NCBI GenBank assembly: GCA_016714935.1
Contig: JADKBU010000021.1
Location: 34,720 to 98,719, forward strand
Direction of reading: 5' to 3'
DNA from: Candidatus Accumulibacter propinquus
GTDB lineage: Bacteria > Pseudomonadota > Gammaproteobacteria > Burkholderiales > Rhodocyclaceae
DNA length: 64,000 bases
Shown here: positions 7,702-15,910 of the stretch, in pieces
How the letters are laid out: each line of letters opens with the position of its first letter
Numbering within the stretch: the stretch's first letter is position 1
Made by a program: the position numbers and the translations under genes
Notes under the pieces: generated by a model
Told to the model about the DNA's origin: nothing
The model's input: the letters and a program-made list of their open reading frames with translations, nothing else
The model's database searches: none

Positions 7702-8891
7702 CCGGATGCTTGTGGTGAATCTGGAAAATCGGCGCCTGCCGGCGGCGCCGCGTCGGCAAAACGCCCGAACGAATAGTGCGCTGCACAGGCCCCCTCGGAA
7801 GACACCATGCACGATCCGACCGGATTTTCGGGCGTACAAACGCTCCCGAAAATGCGGCACTGCCGCGGCTGTTTGACTCCACGCAAGACCGCACCACACT
7901 CGCAGGCCGGATGGTCTGCGACCGCCTCGTAGCGTACGGCATAGCGCTGCTCGGCGTCGAAGTCGGCAAACGCCTGGCGAATCCGCAGGGCGCTGTACGG
8001 CAGTTCTCCGAGACCCCGCCAGGCAAACGAGCGGCGCAGCTCGAAGACCTCGGACACCAGATGCTGCGCCCGGTGATTGCCATCACGCGTCACGGCCCGC
8101 GAAAACTCGTTCTCGACGAGCGCCCGGCCGGCATTGACCTGCTTGATCAACATCAGGATCGCCAGCATGACATCCAGGGGTTCGAAGCCGGCGACCACCA
8201 CCGGTTTGCGATATTCCTCGGCGAAGCGCTCGTAGGGGCGCGTGCCGATGATGGTCGACACATGCGCGGGACCGATGAAGCCGTCGAGCGACACGCTGCC
8301 CCATTGCCGCACTTCCGTCGCGGCGAGGATGCTGGCGATCGCCGGTGGCGTCAGGACATGGCAGCAGAGCACCGAGAAGTTCCTGAGACCGAGCGCCTGC
8401 GCCTGCCTGATCAGCACGGCCGTCGGCGGCGTCGTGGTTTCGAAGCCGATGGCCAGGAACACCACCTGCCGCTCGGGATGCTGCTGCGCGAAGGCCAGGG
8501 CATCGGCACCCGAATAGATCATCCGCAGGTCACCCGGCGTGTTGCCGTCGCGGCCGAGCGCCGCCTTGACCTTGAGCAGCGACAAACCGCCGGATGCCGG
8601 GACACGCAAGGGATCTCCGTAGCTGCAGAGCGTCACGCCGGCCTCCCTGACGAGACGGATGGCCATGTCGATGCGTCCTATGGGCAGGACGCAGACCGGG
8701 CAGCCAGGACCATGAATCATGTGCACGTTTGGCGGGAGCAGATCGGTAACGCCGTACCGGGCGATGGCATGCGTGTGACCGCCGCAGAATTCCATGAAAC
8801 GATAATCCCGATCGGGCCGCACCGCCTGCCGAATCGCTGCCGCCAGACCCCTGGCCAGTTCGCCATCACGAAACTCGTCGATGAACCGCAT
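7698..8891 (-). CDS. hypD: Hydrogenase maturation protein HypD (Fe-S scaffold for Fe(CN)2CO assembly)
   Basis: HypD and HypC together hold the iron while cyanide and CO ligands are added. The 397-residue protein begins MRFIDEFRDGE like other HypD proteins and shows the conserved blocks FCGGHTHAI, HGPGCPVCVLP, GFETTTPPTA, CxVLTPP, GFEPLD and the C-terminal cysteine cluster of the [4Fe-4S] site. The open frame extends upstream to 9017 inside hypC, but the family N-terminus and the absence of a homologous extension favour 8891. It has about 20 extra C-terminal residues after AAHYSFG. Its stop overlaps the hypE start. Confidence 0.95.
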   Translation of the reverse strand: MRFIDEFRDGELARGLAAAIRQAVRPDRDYRFMEFCGGHTHAIARYGVTDLLPPNVHMIHGPGCPVCVLPIGRIDMAIRLVREAGVTLCSYGDPLRVPASGGLSLLKVKAALGRDGNTPGDLRMIYSGADALAFAQQHPERQVVFLAIGFETTTPPTAVLIRQAQALGLRNFSVLCCHVLTPPAIASILAATEVRQWGSVSLDGFIGPAHVSTIIGTRPYERFAEEYRKPVVVAGFEPLDVMLAILMLIKQVNAGRALVENEFSRAVTRDGNHRAQHLVSEVFELRRSFAWRGLGELPYSALRIRQAFADFDAEQRYAVRYEAVADHPACECGAVLRGVKQPRQCRIFGSVCTPENPVGSCMVSSEGACAAHYSFGRFADAAPPAGADFPDSPQASG

Positions 8892-8964
8892 CGAGCGACG
8901 AGAAGCGTTCGCGTCGACCGCCTGCGCGGAGATGGGCAAATCCGTCACCGGCAAATGCACGGCC

Positions 8965-9213
8965 TCAGCCAGCCGCACCGGGTGTTTCCCCGAGGGCGGC
9001 CGCACCGAGTTCGGCAAACAACGCCAGCGTCCTGCCGGCCTCCTCCGGATCGAGGCGGCTCAAGGCGTAGCCGACGTGCACGATGACATAGTCGCCGACG
9101 GCGACGTCATCCACGAGTGCCAGCGAGATTTCCTTGCCGACGCCGGCAACGTCGATCATCGCCTGTTCGCCGGGCAGCAGTGCGACGATTAGGCAGGGCA
9201 GTGCGAGACACAT
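8965..9213 (-). CDS. hypC: Hydrogenase maturation chaperone HypC
   Basis: An 82-residue HypC/HupF chaperone. It begins MCLALPC, with the essential Cys2 that ligates iron, followed by the beta-barrel core with DYVIVHVGYALSRLD, the family signature. It delivers the Fe(CN)2CO unit to the hydrogenase large subunit. It sits 13 bases downstream of hypF and 73 bases before hypD on the same strand. Confidence 0.95.
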   Translation of the reverse strand: MCLALPCLIVALLPGEQAMIDVAGVGKEISLALVDDVAVGDYVIVHVGYALSRLDPEEAGRTLALFAELGAAALGETPGAAG

Positions 9214-9226
9214 CGCCAGGGCTCCC

Positions 9227-11527
9227 TCAACGGCCCAGCAGATGCTGCAGCGCGACCCAGGCCTGCCCGACCGACAGCCCGCCATCGTTGGGGGGGACCT
9301 GCCGCGCCTCGATGATCTGCACCCCTTGCGCGCCGAGACGAGCGCGCAGACCACGCACCAGCACCTGGTTGAGGAAACACCCACCGCTGCCGACGACTGC
9401 CCTGGTGCCGGGAGCAAGTACGCGTACCCAGTCGGTAATGGCAGCCACCACCGTGGCATGAAACAGCGCCGCGCCGCGTTCGGCGTTTTTCTCATCGGCG
9501 AGGACCGCCAGCAGCGGCAGCAGATCAAGGCGGCCCTGGTCGATACGCCAGCCCTGGTCGAGTGGCAGGATATCGCCGTAGCGCTGTGCCAACCCTTCCA
9601 TCAGCATCGCCGCCTGTCCTTCGTAAGCCATCACCGCCTTGATCCCGAGCAGGCCGGCAGCCGCATCGAACATCCTCCCCATGCTCGACGTCGGTGGGCA
9701 ATGGATATCGGCTGACAGCATCTGCGTCACCGCCGACGCCGCCGCCTGACTCGCAAAACGTTCGCTGATCTCGCTCGTCCGGCCGATTCGGTGCAAAGCT
9801 GCCGCCGCCATCCGCCAGGGTTCGTTGGCTGCGCGATCGCCGCCCGGCAGGGTGAGTGGCACCAGGTGTCCAAGACGCTCGAAGCGTGCGCCATCGACGC
9901 TCAACAACTCGCCACCCCAGGCCGCGCCATCGCTGCCGGTCCCCACGCCATCAAGCGACAAGGCCAGCGTGCTGCCTTGCATCCCGTGTTCGGCGAGTAC
10001 CGCCGCGGCGTGCGCGTGGTGGTGCTGCACACCCAGCAAGGGCAGTCGTCGTTGCTGGGCAAACTCGGCAGCGAAACGTGTCGAGTAGAAATCCGGGTGC
10101 AGGTCGTGCGCCACGATCGTCGGCTCGACGCCAAGCAGCTTAACCATTTGCGCCACCGTCTCATCCAGGAAATCGCAAACGGCAGCGTTGTCGAGATCAC
10201 CGATGTGCTGCGAAACGAAAGCCTCATCACCACGTGTGACGCAGACGGTATTCTTGAACCAACCGCCGACGGCCAGTACCGAAGGGCCGGAGAGCGGCAA
10301 CTTGATCGCCCGTGGCGTGTAGCCGCGGGCGCGACGGATGAACTGCAGGCCGCCGGTGGTAATGCGTGCCACACTGTCGTCACAACGGGTCACGATGTCA
10401 CGGTCGTGCATCAGAAAGGCGTCGGCGAGACCGTACAGACGCAGTAACGCCTCACTGTTGCCGATCACCAGGGGTTCGCCACCAGGGTTGGCGCTGGTCA
10501 TTACCAGCACCAGATCCTGTGCTCTTTCCAGCCAGCCGACGCCCGCCGGGCGCTTCGCGGCTTCGTGGAAGAGCAGGAACTGCAGCGGCGTATACGGCAG
10601 CATGACGCCAAGCCACGCCAGCCCGGGAGCCACTCCGGGTAACGCTTCGTCGCACTGGCTGCGCTTCCTGAGCAGGATCGCCGGACGCGTCGGCAAGGTC
10701 AACAATCCCGGTTCGCCGATGCCCATCTGGACAAACGGGGCGGCCGATGGCGCGTTGGCGACCATGACGACAAAGGGCTTTTCGTCACGCTGCTTGCGCT
10801 CACGCAGCCGCGCGACGGCGACCGCATTGCGGGCGTCACACGCCAGGTGGAATCCGCCGAGTCCCTTGATGGCGACAATTTTGCCCGCGCGCAGCAGGTC
10901 AACCGCGCCGGCGACTGCGTCCTCGGGCAGCCGATGACCTTCCCCATCGAGCAGGAACAGTTGCGGCCCGCACTTGGGGCAACAGTTGGCCTCGGCATGG
11001 AAACGCCGGTCGTCAGGTCGTCGATACTCACCCTGACAACGGGGACACATCGGAAAGGTCCGCAGGCTGGTGCGTACCCGGTCATAGGGCAAGCCACGGC
11101 TGATCGTGTAGCGTGGTCCGCAATTGGTGCAATTGGTGAACGCGTAACGCCAGCGACGGCTGCCAGGGTCGAACATCTCCATCAGACAGTCGCGGCACAC
11201 CGTGGTGTCGTGTCCGATCATCGTCGCTGCCCGTCCACTACGGCTATCGATGATCACGAAACCCTGTCCGTTATGCGCTGTGGCAACGTCGCGGGCGATC
11301 ACCGAATTCACGCGTGCCAACGGCGGCGCGTCCTGCTCCAGGCGTGCGATGAGATGCCTGACCTGCGCCGCTGCGCCGTGGACCTCGATTTCGACACCGC
11401 GCGAGTCATTGCGCACCCAGCCGGCAAGACCAAGTTCCCGAGCCAGCCGCCACACGAAGGGACGAAAGCCGACACCCTGCACCACTCCGCTGACGCGGAT
11501 GTTCTGACAGATCATACGCTCGGACAT
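9227..11527 (-). CDS. hypF: Carbamoyltransferase HypF
   Basis: HypF makes the carbamoyl precursor of the cyanide ligands from carbamoyl phosphate and ATP and hands it to HypE. The 766-residue protein has the full domain order: an acylphosphatase-like domain (VQGVGFRPFVWRLA), two zinc fingers (CRDC...CTNC and CPRC...CPKC), a YrdC-like domain (KGLGGFHLACDA) and a Kae1-like C-terminal domain with HHHAHAA and GSGGCFLNQVL. ATG 11527 was chosen because it sits one base after the hypB stop; 12 further upstream codons are open. MICQN at 11515 is an alternative. Confidence 0.96.
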   Translation of the reverse strand: MSERMICQNIRVSGVVQGVGFRPFVWRLARELGLAGWVRNDSRGVEIEVHGAAAQVRHLIARLEQDAPPLARVNSVIARDVATAHNGQGFVIIDSRSGRAATMIGHDTTVCRDCLMEMFDPGSRRWRYAFTNCTNCGPRYTISRGLPYDRVRTSLRTFPMCPRCQGEYRRPDDRRFHAEANCCPKCGPQLFLLDGEGHRLPEDAVAGAVDLLRAGKIVAIKGLGGFHLACDARNAVAVARLRERKQRDEKPFVVMVANAPSAAPFVQMGIGEPGLLTLPTRPAILLRKRSQCDEALPGVAPGLAWLGVMLPYTPLQFLLFHEAAKRPAGVGWLERAQDLVLVMTSANPGGEPLVIGNSEALLRLYGLADAFLMHDRDIVTRCDDSVARITTGGLQFIRRARGYTPRAIKLPLSGPSVLAVGGWFKNTVCVTRGDEAFVSQHIGDLDNAAVCDFLDETVAQMVKLLGVEPTIVAHDLHPDFYSTRFAAEFAQQRRLPLLGVQHHHAHAAAVLAEHGMQGSTLALSLDGVGTGSDGAAWGGELLSVDGARFERLGHLVPLTLPGGDRAANEPWRMAAAALHRIGRTSEISERFASQAAASAVTQMLSADIHCPPTSSMGRMFDAAAGLLGIKAVMAYEGQAAMLMEGLAQRYGDILPLDQGWRIDQGRLDLLPLLAVLADEKNAERGAALFHATVVAAITDWVRVLAPGTRAVVGSGGCFLNQVLVRGLRARLGAQGVQIIEARQVPPNDGGLSVGQAWVALQHLLGR

Positions 11528-11528
11528 G

Positions 11529-12545
11529 TCAAGCTCCAGAGACCGCGGCAAGCTGCGCCTCAAGCTCGGCGATGCGTCGTCGCAGCGACGCCACCATTGC
11601 GGCCTTCTTCTCCTGACTCGCGGCGCAGCCTGCCCGCAGCCAGACCAACCACTGCTCGAAACCCTCGCCGGTAGTCGCCGACAGCGGGATCACCTGCAGC
11701 GCCGGATTGACCTGCAGGGCATAGCGGATCGCCAGAGCACTGTCGAAAGACAGGTAGGGCAGGAGATCGACCTTGTTCAACACCATCAGCGAGGCGGCAT
11801 GAAACATGCCGGGATACTTGAGCGGCTTGTCTTCCCCTTCGGTAACCGAAAGAATCACCACCTTGTGCGCTTCGCCCAGATCAAAGGCGGCCGGACAAAC
11901 GAGATTGCCGACATTCTCGATCAGCAGCAGCGAATCATCGGCCGGCGCAAGATCGTGCAGGGCGTGGCCAACCATATGCGCGTCGAGGTGACAGCCCTTG
12001 CCGGTATTGATCTGCACGGCAGCGACGCCGGTCGCACGGATACGCTCGGCGTCGCGGCTGGTCTGCTGATCTCCCTCGATGACGACGATCGTGAGTTGCG
12101 TCTTCAGGGCCTCGATGGTGCGGCAAAGCAGACTGGTTTTTCCCGAGCCGGGACTGGACACCAGATTGAGCGCGAAGATCCCCCGCTCTTCGAGGCGACG
12201 CCGGTTTTCTGCCGCGTAGCCATCGTTCTTGGCCAGAATGTCGCGCTCGATCTGCACCATTCGCGACGGCGTCGTCGATTCCTGAATGGCCGACGGCACG
12301 TGCGCGTGCTCGGACCCATGGCCATGCGAATGCGTAGGCATATGGAACTGACGGCGACTGTCGGGGTGCTGATGGGCATCGACAGCGTGGGCGCCTTGGG
12401 CAATTCCAGAAGCGCCCCCACTGCCCTCCCCCGACAGTTGCGGCATTTCGCGCACCGCGTCGACTGCCTGAGCATCCTCCGGCGCGGACACGGCCTTGCC
12501 GGCGACCCGGGTTTCCCCGGTGCCACAACCGCAGGTTGTACACAT
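11529..12545 (-). CDS. hypB: Nickel-binding GTPase HypB
   Basis: HypB is the GTPase that, with HypA, inserts nickel into hydrogenase. The 338-residue protein starts MCTTCGCG, the high-affinity nickel motif, and has a His-rich stretch (HSHGHGSEHAH) for nickel storage, then the G domain: P-loop SSPGSGKTS, an IEGDQQTS switch and NKVDLLPY. A C-terminal helix (about the last 30 residues) extends past the usual end. The start is the ATG at 12545 behind an AGGAGACAG site; upstream codons in the same frame overlap hypA and are rejected. Confidence 0.96.
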   Translation of the reverse strand: MCTTCGCGTGETRVAGKAVSAPEDAQAVDAVREMPQLSGEGSGGASGIAQGAHAVDAHQHPDSRRQFHMPTHSHGHGSEHAHVPSAIQESTTPSRMVQIERDILAKNDGYAAENRRRLEERGIFALNLVSSPGSGKTSLLCRTIEALKTQLTIVVIEGDQQTSRDAERIRATGVAAVQINTGKGCHLDAHMVGHALHDLAPADDSLLLIENVGNLVCPAAFDLGEAHKVVILSVTEGEDKPLKYPGMFHAASLMVLNKVDLLPYLSFDSALAIRYALQVNPALQVIPLSATTGEGFEQWLVWLRAGCAASQEKKAAMVASLRRRIAELEAQLAAVSGA

Positions 12546-12562
12546 TGCTGTCTCCTGTATTG

Positions 12563-12904
12563 TTATTCGACTTCCAGTTCCTTCACCCGCATCTCGGTAC
12601 CACCGGTTGCCTGAACCGGGTGGCCACCACAGGCTGGACAGGGGTCGTACAGAGCCGCGAGCGGCACCGTCATATTGCAATTAAAGCATAAACCCTGTCC
12701 GGCCACCTCGACTACGTTCAGGACGGCGCCTTCGGCCAGCGTACCGCGGCTGACGGCATCGAAACAGAAACGCATGGCTTCGGCTTCGACCATCGACAGT
12801 TCGCCGATTTCGAGGAGCACCGACCTGACGCGCCGAAAGCGCTGCGCGCGCGCCGCTTCCTCGACGATCTGCAGAACCCCCATGGCCAGCGACATTTCAT
12901 GCAT
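12563..12904 (-). CDS. hypA: Nickel metallochaperone HypA
   Basis: A 113-residue HypA. The N-terminal MHEM contains the nickel-binding His2. The zinc-binding domain shows C-x2-C (CFNCN) and CPACGG. It works with HypB to load nickel. First clearly recognisable gene of the operon; 17 bases separate it from hypB. Its start overlaps the end of a possible 36-codon leader ORF. Confidence 0.96.
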   Translation of the reverse strand: MHEMSLAMGVLQIVEEAARAQRFRRVRSVLLEIGELSMVEAEAMRFCFDAVSRGTLAEGAVLNVVEVAGQGLCFNCNMTVPLAALYDPCPACGGHPVQATGGTEMRVKELEVE

Positions 12905-13007
12905 TCGTGATCTTCACCTCTTCCGGCGCGCAAGGGTCGAGCGACACAGGCAGAGGATCTTCGTCCTGCCCGCCGGCGAGTCGAGCCAGAGAATCTTTAC
13001 GCAGCAT
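12897..13007 (-). CDS. Possible 36-residue leader peptide upstream of hypA
   Basis: An ATG at 13007 opens a 36-codon frame (MLRKDSLARLAGG..., ending EVKITNA) whose stop overlaps the hypA start by eight bases, which could couple translation. I do not recognise the peptide. The base composition is coding-like but an AAAGGC is the only ribosome site. If the FNR-type box upstream acts as a class II activator site, the transcript would start near 12996, inside this frame, and it would not be translated. Real or accidental is undecided. Confidence 0.3.
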   Translation of the reverse strand: MLRKDSLARLAGGQDEDPLPVSLDPCAPEEVKITNA

Positions 13008-13029
13008 ACTAAAAGCCTTTGAATCGATT

Positions 13030-13043
13030 TTGATTTCCATCAA
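13030..13043. promoter_or_regulatory. Perfect FNR-type box between hypA and ccmA
   Basis: TTGAT-TTCC-ATCAA is a perfect FNR/DNR consensus palindrome in the only gap between the divergent hyp and ccm operons. On the plus strand a CACAAT lies at the -10 distance expected for class II activation (13066-13071). On the minus strand TATGCT lies at nearly the same distance (13003-13008). One box could therefore serve both operons under low oxygen. Confidence 0.8.
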
Positions 13044-13113
13044 TCCGGGGCTAAACTCCCGCCTTCACAATATCTCCTCGCCGTCCTCGGCCATTTCCGG
13101 ACTCTCTCTCGGC

Positions 13114-13755
13114 ATGCTTGAAGCTTCAAATCTGGAATGCGTACGCGGCGAGCGGCGCCTGTTCGCCGGCGTCAGCTTTCGCCTGGAGGGCGGTGAGATG
13201 CTCTCCCTGCAGGGCAGGAACGGCTCCGGGAAAACCAGTCTTCTGCGCATGCTGTGCGGGCTGACGCCCCCGGTCAGTGGCGAAATACGCTGGCGCGGCA
13301 AGCCGATCGGCAAGCTTGGCGAGGAGTTCCGCAGCGAACTGTTCTACCTCGGCCACCACAACGCCATCAAGGAGGACTTGACGCCACTCGAGAATGTCGT
13401 CGCGTCGACCACCCTGGCCCAGGAAGCCCTCGATGAGAATGCGGCGCTCGACGCCCTGGAGCGGGTCGGACTCCGTGGCCGTGAGGACCTGGCGTGCCGC
13501 TATCTGTCGCAGGGGCAGAAGCGCCGCACCGCACTGGCGCGGCTGGTGCATGAAAGGCGTGCCCTGTGGGTGCTTGATGAACCCTATGTCGCGCTCGACG
13601 CGGCGGCTGTCGAACTGGTCGCCGGCCTGGTCGGCGCGCACCTGCAGCGCGGCGGACTGGCTGTCCTGACCACCCATCAGGCGGTGGCGGTGGCGGCCGG
13701 AGGCGTGCGTGAACTCTGGCTGGGCACCGATGATGCAGCGCACAACCGACCCTAG
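13114..13755 (+). CDS. ccmA: CcmA, ATPase of the CcmABCD heme-handling complex
   Basis: CcmA hydrolyses ATP to release holo-CcmE from CcmC in System I cytochrome c maturation. The 213-residue ABC protein has Walker A GRNGSGKTS, signature YLSQGQKRR, Walker B LWVLDEP and a His switch in LTTHQA. ATG 13114 begins MLEASNLECVRGER as in other CcmA proteins. It is the first gene of a nine-gene ccm operon. The next start (13759) lies four bases after its stop. Confidence 0.96.
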   Translation: MLEASNLECVRGERRLFAGVSFRLEGGEMLSLQGRNGSGKTSLLRMLCGLTPPVSGEIRWRGKPIGKLGEEFRSELFYLGHHNAIKEDLTPLENVVASTTLAQEALDENAALDALERVGLRGREDLACRYLSQGQKRRTALARLVHERRALWVLDEPYVALDAAAVELVAGLVGAHLQRGGLAVLTTHQAVAVAAGGVRELWLGTDDAAHNRP

Positions 13756-13758
13756 TTG

Positions 13759-14427
13759 ATGCTAAAATTGATCCGTGCGGTCATCAGTCGCGACCTGCGA
13801 CTGGCGATGAGACGACAGGCCGACATCGTTGCCGCGATGTTCTTTTTCATCATCGTCGTCAGCCTTTTCCCACTCGGCGTCGGTCCGGAACCGGACCAGT
13901 TGCGCAAGCTGGCGCCCGGTGTGTTGTGGGTTGCCGCGCTGCTGGCGACGATGCTTTCGCTGCCGCGGCTGTTTGCCGACGACCACCGCGACGGCTCGCT
14001 GGAACAACTGGCGCTGGCACCGCAACCGCTCGGCCTGATCGTCATCGGCAAGATCGTGGCGCACTGGCTGGTCGCCGGTCTGCCGCTGGTGGTACTGGCA
14101 CCGGTACTGGGGATCCAGTTCGACCTGGCCGGGGATGCGCTGGCAGTGCTGACCCTGTCCCTGCTGATCGGCACACCAGCCCTGTCGGGCATTGGCGCGA
14201 TCGGTGCGGCGCTGACCCTCGGCGTACGCGGCGGCGGCGTGCTGCTGTCGCTGCTGGTTCTGCCGCTGTACATCCCGGTGCTGATTTTCGGCGCCGGTGC
14301 GGTCGACGCGACGGTGACCGGACTCGGCGCGCAGGCCCATCTGTCGCTGCTCGGCGCGCTGGCGCTGGGCGGCGTGTTTTTTGCGCCGTGGCCCACTGCC
14401 GCGGCCCTGAGAATTGCCCTGGAATAG
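13759..14427 (+). CDS. ccmB: CcmB, heme exporter membrane subunit
   Basis: A 222-residue integral membrane protein with about six hydrophobic segments. It is the membrane partner of CcmA. The N-terminus (SRDLRLAMRR) and FADDHRDGSLEQLAL match the CcmB family. The first base of the stop (TAG at 14425-14427) is followed directly by ccmC. A TTG at 13756 is possible but the ATG at 13759 is preferred. Confidence 0.95.
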   Translation: MLKLIRAVISRDLRLAMRRQADIVAAMFFFIIVVSLFPLGVGPEPDQLRKLAPGVLWVAALLATMLSLPRLFADDHRDGSLEQLALAPQPLGLIVIGKIVAHWLVAGLPLVVLAPVLGIQFDLAGDALAVLTLSLLIGTPALSGIGAIGAALTLGVRGGGVLLSLLVLPLYIPVLIFGAGAVDATVTGLGAQAHLSLLGALALGGVFFAPWPTAAALRIALE

Positions 14428-15177
14428 ATGAGCAACCGCCTAATCAACTGGTTCAGGTACGCCAGTCCGCAGACCTTCTACCCGCTCGCGGGCAAACTGA
14501 TACCCTGGTTCTGGACCCTGGCAGCAATCTTCGGCGTCGCCGGGCTGACGGTAGGTTTCCTGCTGGCACCGATCGACGAGCAGCAGGGGGAAGGTTATCG
14601 GATCATCTTTCTGCATGTCCCGGCATCGTGGATGTCGATGTTCATTTACCTGGTAATGGCTTTCTGGGCCGCTACCGGGCTGGCTTTCAATACTCGCCTG
14701 TCAGGCATGATGGCCTCGGCGCTGGCACCCACCGGTGCGCTTTTCGCTTTCCTCTCCTTATGGACCGGCGCGCTGTGGGGCAAACCGATGTGGGGTACCT
14801 GGTGGGTGTGGGATGCGCGCCTGACATCGGAATTGATCCTGCTCTTCCTCTACATCGGCTTCATCGCCCTGCAGGCGGCGATCGACGATCCTCGCCGGGC
14901 CGACAAGGCGGGCGCGATCCTCGCGCTGGTCGGGGTGGTGAACATTCCGATCATCTATTTTTCGGTGAAGTGGTGGAACACCCTGCACCAGGGGGCGTCG
15001 GTCAGCCTGACCCGAGCGCCGAGCATGGCGACGATGATGCTCTGGGGGATGCTGCTATGCACCCTGGCGTGCTGGATGTACAGCATTGCCGTCGCCCTGA
15101 TGCGCGTGCGCATGATCATGCTCGAACGTGAGCGGCACACCGACTGGGTACACGCCCTGCTCATCGACCCGGAGTAA
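14428..15177 (+). CDS. ccmC: CcmC, heme-to-CcmE ligation factor
   Basis: CcmC binds heme at a periplasmic tryptophan-rich WWD site and attaches it to CcmE. The 249-residue protein has six predicted membrane segments, the WGTWWVWDARLTSE motif and two flanking heme-ligand histidines, in FLHVPASW and TLHQGAS. It abuts ccmB without a gap. Confidence 0.96.
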   Translation: MSNRLINWFRYASPQTFYPLAGKLIPWFWTLAAIFGVAGLTVGFLLAPIDEQQGEGYRIIFLHVPASWMSMFIYLVMAFWAATGLAFNTRLSGMMASALAPTGALFAFLSLWTGALWGKPMWGTWWVWDARLTSELILLFLYIGFIALQAAIDDPRRADKAGAILALVGVVNIPIIYFSVKWWNTLHQGASVSLTRAPSMATMMLWGMLLCTLACWMYSIAVALMRVRMIMLERERHTDWVHALLIDPE

Positions 15178-15181
15178 ACGC

Positions 15182-15418
15182 ATGCACTGGAACAGCCTCG
15201 CCGAGTTTCTGGCCATGGGCCGCCACGGCCTCTACGTCTGGGGCTCGGTCATCGTGATGGCACTGCTGATGCTGGCGGAACCGATGCTGCTGCGGCATGG
15301 TCGGAAGCAACTCATCGCCCGCCTCAGGCGACAGTACTCTGCCGAGATCTCGGACAGCAGGCGCTTTGCCAAGCGCGACAGCGACTTTCACGGAAATCCC
15401 GGCAGGAGCAGGAATTGA
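15182..15418 (+). CDS. ccmD: CcmD, small membrane subunit
   Basis: A 78-residue protein with one membrane segment (about residues 17-35: LYVWGSVIVMALLMLAEP) and a charged C-terminal tail. CcmD is needed for release of holo-CcmE from CcmC. Family members are short and weakly conserved; position between ccmC and ccmE and the WNSLAEFLAMGRHG N-terminus support the call. The stop overlaps the ccmE start. Confidence 0.9.
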   Translation: MHWNSLAEFLAMGRHGLYVWGSVIVMALLMLAEPMLLRHGRKQLIARLRRQYSAEISDSRRFAKRDSDFHGNPGRSRN

Positions 15419-15894
15419 AACCTCGTCACAAACGCATCGCCTTGATCCTCGGCGGCCTGGCGATCCTCGGCATGGTTGCCACGCTGGTGCTCAACGCCTT
15501 CCAGAGCAACCTGGTATTCTTCTTTTCGCCCACCCAGGTGGCCGCCGGCGAAGCCCCCAAGGGCAAGAGTTTCCGCATCGGCGGCATGGTCCGCGAAGGC
15601 TCGCTGCAACGCCAGCCCGACGGCATCAGCATGCGCTTCGTCGTCACCGACACCGATCAGGACATGCCCGTGGTCTATAAGGGAATCCTGCCGGACCTCT
15701 TCCGCGAGGGCAAAGGCGTCGTCGCGCAGGGCAGGATTGGCGACGACGGGGTGTTCGCCGCCACTGAAGTGCTCGCCAAACACGACGAGAACTACATGCC
15801 GCCGGAGGCTGCCAAAGCGGTCGGCGACGCGCACGAACGCGCCGCGGCAAACCGGGCGGCAGCCGAAGCGGCCACCAGAACCATCAGACCGTAA
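15415..15894 (+). CDS. ccmE: CcmE, periplasmic heme chaperone
   Basis: CcmE carries heme covalently from CcmC to the CcmFH lyase. The 159-residue protein has an N-terminal membrane anchor (about 8-28), the beta-barrel GKSFRIGGMV...VTD core and the heme-attachment histidine H123 in LAKHDENYMP. The start appears to be TTG at 15415, overlapping the ccmD stop (TTGA) behind GGAGCAGGA; no ATG lies nearby upstream. The tail is Ala-rich and probably disordered. Confidence 0.95.
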   Translation: MKPRHKRIALILGGLAILGMVATLVLNAFQSNLVFFFSPTQVAAGEAPKGKSFRIGGMVREGSLQRQPDGISMRFVVTDTDQDMPVVYKGILPDLFREGKGVVAQGRIGDDGVFAATEVLAKHDENYMPPEAAKAVGDAHERAAANRAAAEAATRTIRP

Positions 15895-15910
15895 CGCGGA
15901 CAACACGACC

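Noticed and set aside
9017..9017. HypD start at 9017.
   Set aside because: It would lie inside hypC and add 42 residues with no counterpart in the family; ATG 8891 gives the conserved N-terminus.
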